Shown here piece after piece: positions 24,562 to 30,169 of a stretch of 30,169 nucleotides of DNA. The notes below the pieces were generated by a model. That model saw nothing but the letters and a program-made list of their open reading frames with translations. It ran no database searches and was not told the DNA's origin. Location: positions 1-30,169 of the forward strand of contig UQXA01000028.1 of NCBI GenBank assembly GCA_900544865.1, written 5' to 3'. Origin of the DNA: an uncultured Collinsella sp. GTDB taxonomy: Bacteria; Actinomycetota; Coriobacteriia; Coriobacteriales; Coriobacteriaceae. Both the position numbers and the translations under genes were made by a program. Position 1 is the first letter of the stretch. Each line of letters opens with the position of its first letter.

Positions 24562-25143
24562 ATGAGAGTCGTCAACGACTTTGCATCGAAGACCGATGAA
24601 GGAACGTCGCGTCGCGGCTTTATGGCTTCGGGCCTGACTCCCTTTGGTGCCATGCCTCGCATTGATTACATCTGTGCCAACGGACTGTTCCGGCGGCATC
24701 TGGGAAACATTGCGCAGTTGGAATCGGGGCGCATCTTTTGCCGCCACGGTATCGACCATCTGCTGGATGTCGCCCGTATTATGTGGATCAAGAATCTCGA
24801 GGAAGAGCTCAAATTTGACCGCGAGGTCATCTATGCCACGGCACTTCTTCACGATATCGGCAAAGATGAACAGTATGAATCGGGTATATCCCATGATGTT
24901 GCAAGCGAACGCGTCGCCGATGCGATTCTCGGCGGCATGCCCGAAGACGTGGCGTTTGAGCCGGCAGATGCCGCAGCCATTAAGACGGCCATTCTGGGCC
25001 ATCGAAAGCTGCGCGTGAACAGCCAGCCGCTTGAGCGTCTGCTCTATGCAGCCGACAAAGCGTCGCGCGCCTGCTTTGCATGCCCTGCGCGCAATGCCTG
25101 CAACTGGAGCGATGATAAAAAGAACCTGTTGATTCGCGTGTAG
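24562..25143 (+). CDS. HD-domain hydrolase in the folate operon
   Basis: A 193-residue protein with an HD metal-dependent phosphohydrolase domain. Metal-binding residues are visible in CRHGIDHLLDVARIMW (His62/His66), ALLHDIGKDEQYESG (His97-Asp98), SHDVA (His111) and LLYAADKASR (Asp165). The C-terminus carries a Cys cluster CFACPARNACNW (C-x2-C-x5-C) that could bind zinc or a cluster. It begins 2 bases after folE and precedes folB by 43 bases. Given this place, it may dephosphorylate dihydroneopterin triphosphate, a step often lacking an assigned enzyme; that is inference. It could also be a general nucleotide phosphohydrolase. Confidence 0.85.
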   Translation: MRVVNDFASKTDEGTSRRGFMASGLTPFGAMPRIDYICANGLFRRHLGNIAQLESGRIFCRHGIDHLLDVARIMWIKNLEEELKFDREVIYATALLHDIGKDEQYESGISHDVASERVADAILGGMPEDVAFEPADAAAIKTAILGHRKLRVNSQPLERLLYAADKASRACFACPARNACNWSDDKKNLLIRV

Positions 25144-25186
25144 TCGGTATGCGCGGTCGGGGTTCTGAACGAAGGAGACGATCGCG

Positions 25187-25672
25187 ATGACTAACAAAAA
25201 GCTGCCCGAGAATGCAACCAAGACCGAGGGTGCCGAGCTTGCCCGTCGTGGCAGGGGCGAGATTTCCGCCGCAACGGCGGTGCCCCATGTGAGCTATGAC
25301 GATCTGCGCCATGCCGACCGCATTACTATCGACGGTCTCGAGGTCTTTGCCAACCACGGCGTGTATCCCGAGGAGAACGCCCTGGGGCAGAAGTTTGTCG
25401 TGTCCTTGGTGCTCTATGCCGACCTGCGCGCGGCAGGGGAGCACGACAATCTGGATGCCTCGATTGATTACGGCTCGGTGTGCCACGATGTCGACGGCTA
25501 TCTGCGCGAGCATACGTTTAAGCTCATCGAGGCTGCAGCCGAGGGTGTGGCCTCGATGCTGCTGCGTCGTTACCCCTTGCTGCTTGGCGTACGTGTTAAG
25601 CTCGATAAGCCTTGGGCGCCCGTCGGTCTTCCCCTGGCAAGCTGCGGTGTCGAGATCGAGCGCGTGCGCTAG
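25187..25672 (+). CDS. folB: dihydroneopterin aldolase
   Basis: A 161-residue enzyme that cleaves 7,8-dihydroneopterin to 6-hydroxymethyl-dihydropterin and glycolaldehyde. The core ITIDGLEVFANHGVYPEEN carries the catalytic-region signature, followed by GQKFVVSLVLYAD, ASIDYGSVCHDVDGYL, and TFKLIEAAAEGVASMLL; VRVKLDKPWAP supplies the conserved Lys. It has about 45 extra residues at the N-terminus compared with the usual 120. AAGGAG lies 9 bases before the ATG. FolP and FolK are not in the window, so the rest of the pathway must be elsewhere. The convergent YgjP gene ends 6 bases away. Confidence 0.93.
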   Translation: MTNKKLPENATKTEGAELARRGRGEISAATAVPHVSYDDLRHADRITIDGLEVFANHGVYPEENALGQKFVVSLVLYADLRAAGEHDNLDASIDYGSVCHDVDGYLREHTFKLIEAAAEGVASMLLRRYPLLLGVRVKLDKPWAPVGLPLASCGVEIERVR

Positions 25673-25678
25673 CCGACG

Positions 25679-26455
25679 CTAGAGCTCGTTGGCGGGCGGT
25701 TTTTTGAGCCGCTGCGATAGGGCTCTATTGTTGGGGCAGTACGTGTCGAGCAGGGCGTGGAACCGTCGATTGTGGCTTGGCTCGAGCAAGTGGACGAGCT
25801 CGTGGGCGACAACCATGTCGAGGCATTCGACGGGGTAGGCGGCAAGTTCTCGTGCGATGCGAATGGCGCCGGTTTTGGGCGTGCACGAGCCCCAGCGCGT
25901 TTTCATGCTGCGTACGGAAACGCGGGAAACGGCGACACCCATTGCGATTTCGTATGCGTGCACCATATCGCGTAGCGCCGATGTGACCTCGGACGTATAG
26001 AGCTGGTCGATATGGACTTGGAGCTCGTCGGACGTTAAGCCGTCGAGGATTGCGCGCCGCTTGGCCTGTGGGCCTTCGTTCGATTCGTCGGTACCCATAA
26101 AACTTGCGAAGGTGGCCTGTTTGGGTCGCGGTGCGGGTGATACAAAGTTGTGATCGAGTGCGTCCTGTACCGTGATGGGCTTGCCCCAAAGCGCAATGAT
26201 GGACGAGGGGCTGAGCGGCTCCTGTGCCGTCGTCTGACGTTGCTCGCGCTGGGCAAGTCGGCTGATAATCCAGGCGCTGTTGCGCTTCACAAACGCTTCG
26301 ATACGCTCGCGGCTGGCGCCGAGCGGTGCGCTGGCGTGGACCTCACCGCTCGATGTGACGCGTAGGTTGAAGTTCTTGACGCGCTTTTTGGTAACGACGA
26401 CGGGGATGGGCATCCCATCCGGTCGGGATACGGAAATCGTAAACTGCTGCGTCAA
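25679..26455 (-). CDS. YgjP-type (SprT-like/DUF45) zinc metallopeptidase
   Basis: About 258 residues of the YgjP/DUF45 family, predicted soluble zinc metallopeptidase. Signatures are KKRVKNFNLRVTSSGEVHAS near the N-terminus, SMKTRWGSCTPKTGAIRIA, and the zinc site HELVHLLEPSHNRRFH with the third His in EPSHN. The physiological substrate is unknown. The open frame extends to a TTG at 26518 and has an ATG at 26488, but both lie in a hairpin; the TTG at 26455 has GAAGGA 7 bases upstream, so I prefer it. The gene lies downstream of the M19 dipeptidase on the same strand. Confidence 0.85.
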   Translation of the reverse strand: MTQQFTISVSRPDGMPIPVVVTKKRVKNFNLRVTSSGEVHASAPLGASRERIEAFVKRNSAWIISRLAQREQRQTTAQEPLSPSSIIALWGKPITVQDALDHNFVSPAPRPKQATFASFMGTDESNEGPQAKRRAILDGLTSDELQVHIDQLYTSEVTSALRDMVHAYEIAMGVAVSRVSVRSMKTRWGSCTPKTGAIRIARELAAYPVECLDMVVAHELVHLLEPSHNRRFHALLDTYCPNNRALSQRLKKPPANEL

Positions 26456-26477
26456 AAGCGGTCCTTCAGATTGGGGA

Positions 26478-26513
26478 CGGGCCGGCATTTCGACCGTTCG
26501 GTATGCCGGCCCG
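26478..26513 (-). repeat. hairpin after the M19 dipeptidase gene
   Basis: Perfect 11-bp arms CGGGCCGGCAT (26478-26488) and ATGCCGGCCCG (26503-26513) with a 14-base loop, 17 bases after the dipeptidase stop. There is no T-tract. It probably shields the dipeptidase mRNA end or weakly terminates before the YgjP gene. Confidence 0.5.
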
Positions 26514-26529
26514 CTCAAGGGATGTAAAA

Positions 26530-27543
26530 TTAATAACGCTCGAAGAAGGCAAGGGCGTTATCGCTGCAGAGCTTCTGCATCACGGTCTTGCCAAAGTGCT
26601 TGGAGAGCATGTTCTGGAATTCGGGCATCTTGCTGGCATCGGAGAGGAAAGCGGGCACCTTGGCGCCGTCCCAGTCGCCGCCGAGTGCGATGACATCTTC
26701 GCCGCCCAGGTCGAGCCAGTGCTCGATATGTGCCGCTAGCTGGTCGAAGGTGACGTCTGCGGCGGTCTTGTCGGTCGCATCGTTGGATAGGAACTCGCTG
26801 CAGTAGTTGAGGCCGACGATGCCGCCCATGTCGCGAATGGTGCGGAACTGGTCGTCGGTGAGGTTGCGCTTGACGCCGCAGACGGTACGGGAGTTGGAGT
26901 GGCTGGCGACGAAGGGGCGCGTGGCGTGGGCGACAACCTCGTCAAAGCACTCGTCGTTGAGGTGGGAGACGTCGAGCACCATGCCGACGTGTTCCATCTG
27001 CGTAAGCGCCTCGATGCCGGCGGCGGTGAGGCCGGCGTGGGTGTCGTGGCCGCTCGCGAGCGGTCCCTGCGCGTTCCAGCTGAGCGATGACATGAGAACG
27101 CCCAGGCTCTTGAGCACCTCGATCAGCGCGGGGTCCTCGGCAAAGAACGTGGCGTTTTCGATGGTGTGGATGCAGGCAACCTTGCCGTCCTTGAGTGCAG
27201 GGCGAATGTCAGCGGCGCTGCGCACGTTGACCATGCGGTCGTGGTTGAGCATGGCCTGGCCGCTCATGTGCGCCATGATCTGCGCCTGGAAGCGCGCGGC
27301 GTGGGCGGTGGGAATCTCGTCGGGGACAAACGTGGCGAAGCACTGTGCCCACGGCGTGTTGCCGATCTTTGCGAGCGAGATGGCGCAGGCGTTGCCCTCG
27401 ATGAGGTCGAAATCCTGCGGATGCGTCTCGTCGCCGGGGAAATAGCCGTCGGTGCCGGCGGCAAAGCGCAGGTCGAGATCGAGCGTGGCCCAGCCGATGC
27501 GGTCGGCGGTGTCGCAGTGTAGGTCAAATACGGGATATGCCAT
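26530..27543 (-). CDS. membrane dipeptidase family (M19) peptidase
   Basis: A 337-residue binuclear zinc hydrolase of the renal dipeptidase family, acting on dipeptides. The N-terminus MAYPVFDLHCDT carries the H-x-D metal motif (His9, Asp11). Other family blocks are HTIENATFF with the bridging Glu, MVLDVSHLNDECFDEV, FVASHSNSRTVCGVKRNL, GGIVGLNYCSEFL and IALGGDWDGA. GGAGG lies 4 bases before the ATG at 27543, so I reject a start ten codons upstream. No signal peptide is present, so it is cytoplasmic. Divergent from the FKBP gene; the YgjP protease follows. Confidence 0.93.
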   Translation of the reverse strand: MAYPVFDLHCDTADRIGWATLDLDLRFAAGTDGYFPGDETHPQDFDLIEGNACAISLAKIGNTPWAQCFATFVPDEIPTAHAARFQAQIMAHMSGQAMLNHDRMVNVRSAADIRPALKDGKVACIHTIENATFFAEDPALIEVLKSLGVLMSSLSWNAQGPLASGHDTHAGLTAAGIEALTQMEHVGMVLDVSHLNDECFDEVVAHATRPFVASHSNSRTVCGVKRNLTDDQFRTIRDMGGIVGLNYCSEFLSNDATDKTAADVTFDQLAAHIEHWLDLGGEDVIALGGDWDGAKVPAFLSDASKMPEFQNMLSKHFGKTVMQKLCSDNALAFFERY

Positions 27544-27575
27544 GGTTCCTCCGGTTGCAGCGTTTCTTTGCAAAC

Positions 27576-27605
27576 TGTCATTGAATTGTATGACTAGGGT
27601 ATAGT
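27576..27605 (+). promoter_or_regulatory. candidate promoter of the FKBP gene
   Basis: TATAGT (27600-27605) is a fair -10; TGTCAT (27576-27581) gives an 18-base spacer as a poor -35. The divergent dipeptidase start leaves about 120 bases for both promoters. Confidence 0.25.
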
Positions 27606-27663
27606 TAGCGCCATATGTTCACGGCGGCCCGCGTTGTGCGCCGCCCTTATCACGGAGGTTACC

Positions 27664-28092
27664 ATGTCCAACCAGGGCAAGAAGGTCAAGACCCATTATC
27701 GCGGCACGCTCGATGACGGCACGCAGTTCGATAGCTCCTACGATCGCGGCGAGCCGCTGGAGTTCACCTGCGGCGCCGGCCAGATGATCAAGGGCTTCGA
27801 CGCCGCTGTTGTCGACATGCAGGTGGGCGAGAAGAAGACCGTGCACATTCCTGCTGCCGATGCCTACGGCGAGCACAATCCCGATATGGTTATTACCTTC
27901 CCGGCCGAACAGGTTCCCAATATCGAGCAGATCGAGAAGGGCATGAAGCTCTTCCTGTCCACTCCGAGCGGCATGCCTGTCCCCGCCGTGGTCATCGATG
28001 TGACGCCCGAGGCCGTGACGCTCGATGCCAACCACGAGCTCGCCGGCAAGGACCTCAACTTTGATATCGAGCTCGTCGAGGTCGAGGACTAG
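27664..28092 (+). CDS. FKBP-type peptidyl-prolyl isomerase, SlyD-like
   Basis: A 142-residue peptidyl-prolyl cis-trans isomerase. The FKBP half-domains HYRGTLDDGTQFDSSYDRGE and AGQMIKGFDAAVVDMQVGEKK flank an inserted chaperone (insert-in-flap) domain, ending with the SlyD signature NHELAGKDLNFDIELVEV. The His/Cys-rich metal-binding tail of E. coli SlyD is absent; the protein ends at VED. GGAGG (27654-27658) lies 5 bases before the ATG at 27664. The UreE-like gene starts 3 bases after its stop, so the two are almost certainly co-translated. SlyD is known to work with nickel chaperones in other bacteria. Confidence 0.93.
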   Translation: MSNQGKKVKTHYRGTLDDGTQFDSSYDRGEPLEFTCGAGQMIKGFDAAVVDMQVGEKKTVHIPAADAYGEHNPDMVITFPAEQVPNIEQIEKGMKLFLSTPSGMPVPAVVIDVTPEAVTLDANHELAGKDLNFDIELVEVED

Positions 28093-28095
28093 AGT

Positions 28096-28674
28096 ATGCC
28101 TGAACGCTTGGTTTCGACGACATGCTTGGGAAATCTCAACGATCCGTCCTATGAACTCCTGCTTCGCCGGGAGCTGGGCGGTGTCTTTGAGGTCGATGAG
28201 CTGCTGCTCGATTGGGACCAGGCCGATGTATGTGCGTTTGTGGGCGCGACGGAGCTGGGGCGCACGGTCGATGTTCGGCTGGATACTGCCGACGGCGGTC
28301 GTCTTGCCGATGGCGACGTGCTCGCCATCGACCGTTCGGGCGTGGTGCCCGTGGCGGTTGTCGTGCGCCTGCGCAGCGCCGAGGTTTATTTGGTCGAAGT
28401 CGACCGCATGGATCCGATTGCACTCGCGCATGCGTGCTGGGAGATCGGCAACATGCATGCGCCGCTCTTCCGAGGCGACTCGGACGAGCATACCGTGCGC
28501 ATGTATACGCCGGTGCAGCCTGTTTTGGGCCGTATGCTCCGGGGTGTCGAGGGTGTTCGGCTCTCGGTGGTCACGCGCGAGCTCGATGCCAGCCGACGCT
28601 TTGCGTCGAGTGCGGCGGAGGTCGTCGTGAGCATGGCTCCCGACTTTACCATCGTAAAAAAGACGCGCGGCTAA
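28096..28674 (+). CDS. UreE-like nickel metallochaperone homologue
   Basis: A 192-residue protein resembling urease accessory protein UreE. The N-terminal UreE_N-type domain reads ELGRTVDVRLDTADGGRLAD then GDVLAID. The C-terminal half has DPIALAHACWEIGNMHAPLF, which aligns closely with the UreE block DPFMLAKACYHLGNRHVPLQ of Klebsiella; the invariant nickel His (His96 there) is His121 here. A ferredoxin-like second half with VLGRMLRG follows. The His-rich C-terminal tail is absent, and His110/His112 equivalents are replaced. It starts 3 bases after the FKBP stop. No urease structural genes are in the window, so it may serve another nickel enzyme or have a changed role. Confidence 0.85.
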   Translation: MPERLVSTTCLGNLNDPSYELLLRRELGGVFEVDELLLDWDQADVCAFVGATELGRTVDVRLDTADGGRLADGDVLAIDRSGVVPVAVVVRLRSAEVYLVEVDRMDPIALAHACWEIGNMHAPLFRGDSDEHTVRMYTPVQPVLGRMLRGVEGVRLSVVTRELDASRRFASSAAEVVVSMAPDFTIVKKTRG

Positions 28675-28757
28675 GCGCGCGTATGCGCAAGACGGGCTTT
28701 GAGGGGCGACCAATCAAAGTCCGTCTTGCTGTTGATAAGAGGCTTTGGGGGAAGCAT

Positions 28758-29555
28758 ATGGGTCTTGAGGGAATCAAGCTGATTGCATGCGATTTGGACG
28801 GCACGTTGCTGCATCCGGGGGAGCGCGAGCCGCGTTCCGAGGCCTTTGAGCTCATCTATGAACTGCATCGTCGCGGTATCGTGTTTATGCCGGCGAGCGG
28901 CCGTCAATATGCGAGCTTGCGCTATCTGTTTGCCCCGGTGGCCGATGAGCTCGCCTATGTATGCGAAAACGGAGCCCTGGTGATGAGCGAGGGGCGTGCC
29001 GTTGTCAAGCGTTCCATGGAGCGTAGCCTTGCTATGGATATCGCGAATGCCGTGGTTGCGTATCCCCATGCCGACGTGACCCTTTCGTGCGAGGGACACC
29101 TCTACACCATGAGCGGCAACGATGCGTTCGTCGACCATTTGCGCTATGAGGTCCACTGCGATGTGGCGGTGGTCGACCGTCCCGAGGACATCGACGAGGA
29201 CGTCATTAAGATTGCCTTCCAGACGCCCGAGGTGGATCAGCCGGCGGCCCTGGAGTATTTCGAGCGCCTCTTTAGCGACCGTGTCGACGTGATGACGTCG
29301 GGAACCGAATGGACGGACTTTATCGGTTTCGGTTCGGGCAAGGGCTCCGCGCTTGCCGATTACGGTTGTGCCCTGGGGATTTCGCCCGATGAGATGATGG
29401 CGTTTGGCGACAATGAGAACGATCGCGACATGCTCAACGTCGTGGGCCATCCCTATCTGATGGAGAGCTGCAACCCCACCATGCGAGGCATCAACGACCG
29501 CGTCCGTTACGTGCGCACGGTCGAAGAGGAACTGCGCCGTCTGCTCGCCGAGTAG
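28758..29555 (+). CDS. Cof-type HAD family phosphatase
   Basis: A 265-residue haloacid dehalogenase-superfamily hydrolase of the Cof (IIB) type, probably a sugar-phosphate or cofactor phosphatase. Motif I is ACDLDGTLL, motif II lies in PASGR, motif III includes the Lys of FGSGKGSAL, and motif IV is FGDNENDRDML. A C2b cap lies between motifs II and III. Substrate is unknown. I use the ATG at 28758, preceded by GGGGGAAG; upstream in-frame Met codons (for example 28683) lack support. It is 83 bases after the UreE-like gene and convergent with the PerR-like gene. Confidence 0.92.
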   Translation: MGLEGIKLIACDLDGTLLHPGEREPRSEAFELIYELHRRGIVFMPASGRQYASLRYLFAPVADELAYVCENGALVMSEGRAVVKRSMERSLAMDIANAVVAYPHADVTLSCEGHLYTMSGNDAFVDHLRYEVHCDVAVVDRPEDIDEDVIKIAFQTPEVDQPAALEYFERLFSDRVDVMTSGTEWTDFIGFGSGKGSALADYGCALGISPDEMMAFGDNENDRDMLNVVGHPYLMESCNPTMRGINDRVRYVRTVEEELRRLLAE

Positions 29556-29560
29556 GTTTT

Positions 29561-29626
29561 CGGGACATACCTAGAAATCTACTTTTTGCTGTAGCGGATG
29601 GGCAAGTAGATTTGCGGGCATGCCAC
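29561..29626. repeat. inverted repeat between two convergent genes
   Basis: Perfect arms AAATCTACTT (29575-29584) and AAGTAGATTT (29604-29613) with a 19-base loop. Outside them GGGACATACC and GGGCATGCC continue the pairing imperfectly, giving a palindromic unit of about 65 bases. The T-run is inside the loop rather than after the stem. It may act as a bidirectional terminator for the HAD and PerR-like genes or be a dispersed palindrome. Confidence 0.5.
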
Positions 29627-29632
29627 TAAGGG

Positions 29633-30013
29633 CTACCGGCAGTCGGGGCAGAGACCCTCGAAGATGGTGTAGTGCGACGTGACGTGCCAGCCGATTTGCT
29701 CGGACGCCTTGGCGTCGAGCTGGGCATCGAAGGGGAGCGGTACGTCGATGACGCGGCTGCACGAGGTGCAGATGATATGTGCGTGCGGCTCGATGGTGCG
29801 ATCGAAGCGGCTGCCGCCCGGCGTCTTGATGGAGAGGATCTCGCCGGCGTCGGCCAAGAGATTGAGATTGCGGTAGACCGTACCGCGGCTGATCTTGTCA
29901 TCCTGTTCGCGTACGGCGTTGTAGATTTCGTCGGCAGTGGGATGGTTATAGCTTTGGCGCACAGCGTCAAGAACCAGCTTTCGCTGCCTGGTATTCCTTC
30001 TTTGCACCGCCAT
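29633..30013 (-). CDS. perR: PerR-like transcriptional regulator (Fur family)
   Basis: A 126-residue Fur-family repressor. An N-terminal winged-helix domain (ISRGTVYRNLNLLADAGEI, about 41-59) precedes the dimer domain. The structural zinc site uses CTSC (Cys82, Cys85) and CPDC (Cys122, Cys125). All five regulatory metal ligands of Bacillus PerR have equivalents: His24, Asp71 in SRFD, His77, His79 and Asp90 in RVIDVP; the last is Glu in Fur. This favours a peroxide sensor over an iron regulator. The ATG at 30013 is preceded by an AAGAGGCG-type site. The target operon is unknown. Confidence 0.9.
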   Translation of the reverse strand: MAVQRRNTRQRKLVLDAVRQSYNHPTADEIYNAVREQDDKISRGTVYRNLNLLADAGEILSIKTPGGSRFDRTIEPHAHIICTSCSRVIDVPLPFDAQLDAKASEQIGWHVTSHYTIFEGLCPDCR

Positions 30014-30060
30014 GCGCCTCGCCTCTTTTCTATCAACGGTCGTAGGTAAATGATACCGTA

Positions 30061-30078
30061 TTTAGCACACAATACTAA
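30061..30078 (-). promoter_or_regulatory. possible operator in the PerR-like gene promoter
   Basis: TTTAGCACACAATACTAA has TTAG / CTAA ends and lies 48 bases before the start codon, where autoregulation would be expected. It does not match the Bacillus PerR box (TTATAAT-N-ATTATAA) well. Low certainty. Confidence 0.2.
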
Positions 30079-30128
30079 TAACGAGGAATGAAACCGTCTT
30101 CATTGGCAAGTGGGCCTTGATTATCAAC

Positions 30129-30169
30129 TTCATCCGAACACTTCCCACATTCATCCGTACATGTACGGA
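30129..30169. repeat. direct repeat and palindrome at the window end
   Basis: TTCATCCGAACA and TTCATCCGTACA start 21 bases apart, two helical turns. The second copy runs into a perfect 16-base palindrome TCCGTACATGTACGGA (30154-30169) that reaches the window edge and may continue. This looks like a regulatory site upstream of a gene outside the window. Confidence 0.45.

Noticed and set aside
28096..28674. Loss of the catalytic nickel His in the UreE-like protein
   Set aside because: At first the DHVL-region His seemed to be the invariant ligand and is missing here, but counting residues in Klebsiella UreE places His96 in the GNRH block, which is kept as GNMH (His121).
1..30169. CRISPR array, prophage or insertion sequence
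   Set aside because: No regularly spaced direct repeats, no integrase, transposase or phage structural genes were seen.

Overview
The window is about 30 kb of GC-rich chromosomal DNA from an anaerobic bacterium. The gene set suggests a Coriobacteriia-type actinobacterium, probably close to Collinsella. That assignment is inference from overall protein character, high GC, the glycyl-radical (class III) ribonucleotide reductase, a T-box-controlled pheST and a PerR-type regulator; no database search was possible. Nearly everything is housekeeping or core metabolism. I saw no prophage, insertion sequence, CRISPR array or rRNA.

Layout. 1-251: hairpins downstream of a minus-strand Ca2+-type P-type ATPase (252-2933). 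2934-3374: divergent regulatory region shared by the ATPase and pyruvate kinase (3375-4835, strong terminator after it). 5037-8679: minus-strand genes for a zinc-dependent phospholipase C-like protein and a three-gene nickel/cobalt ECF transporter (CbiO, CbiQ, CbiM), the latter with an upstream palindrome of the Geobacter-type NikR pattern. 8928-12619: pheT and pheS behind a T-box leader whose apparent specifier codon is UUC (Phe). 13124-14707: an M32 carboxypeptidase. 14805-19704: minus-strand glmM, a large DUF4012 membrane-anchored protein and an EamA-type transporter. 19994-20068: tRNA-Val(GAC).

20431-25672 is a plus-strand run of nucleotide and cofactor genes: anaerobic ribonucleotide reductase nrdD behind predicted NrdR boxes, its activase nrdG, then folE, an HD-domain hydrolase and folB. 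The HD protein lies exactly where the unassigned dihydroneopterin triphosphate dephosphorylation step would fit. 25679-27543: minus-strand YgjP-type metalloprotease and M19 dipeptidase. 27664-29555: plus-strand SlyD-type FKBP isomerase, a UreE-like nickel metallochaperone homologue and a Cof-type HAD phosphatase. 29633-30013: a PerR-like regulator on the minus strand.

The most interesting signals are (a) a nickel theme: NikR-like operator, NikMNQO-type transporter and a SlyD/UreE-like gene pair with no urease genes in view; (b) the HD hydrolase between folE and folB; (c) several long, near-perfect intergenic hairpins, one with 30-bp perfect arms, one directly in front of nrdG, one between pheS and pheT, and one that would hide the ribosome-binding site of the ATPase.
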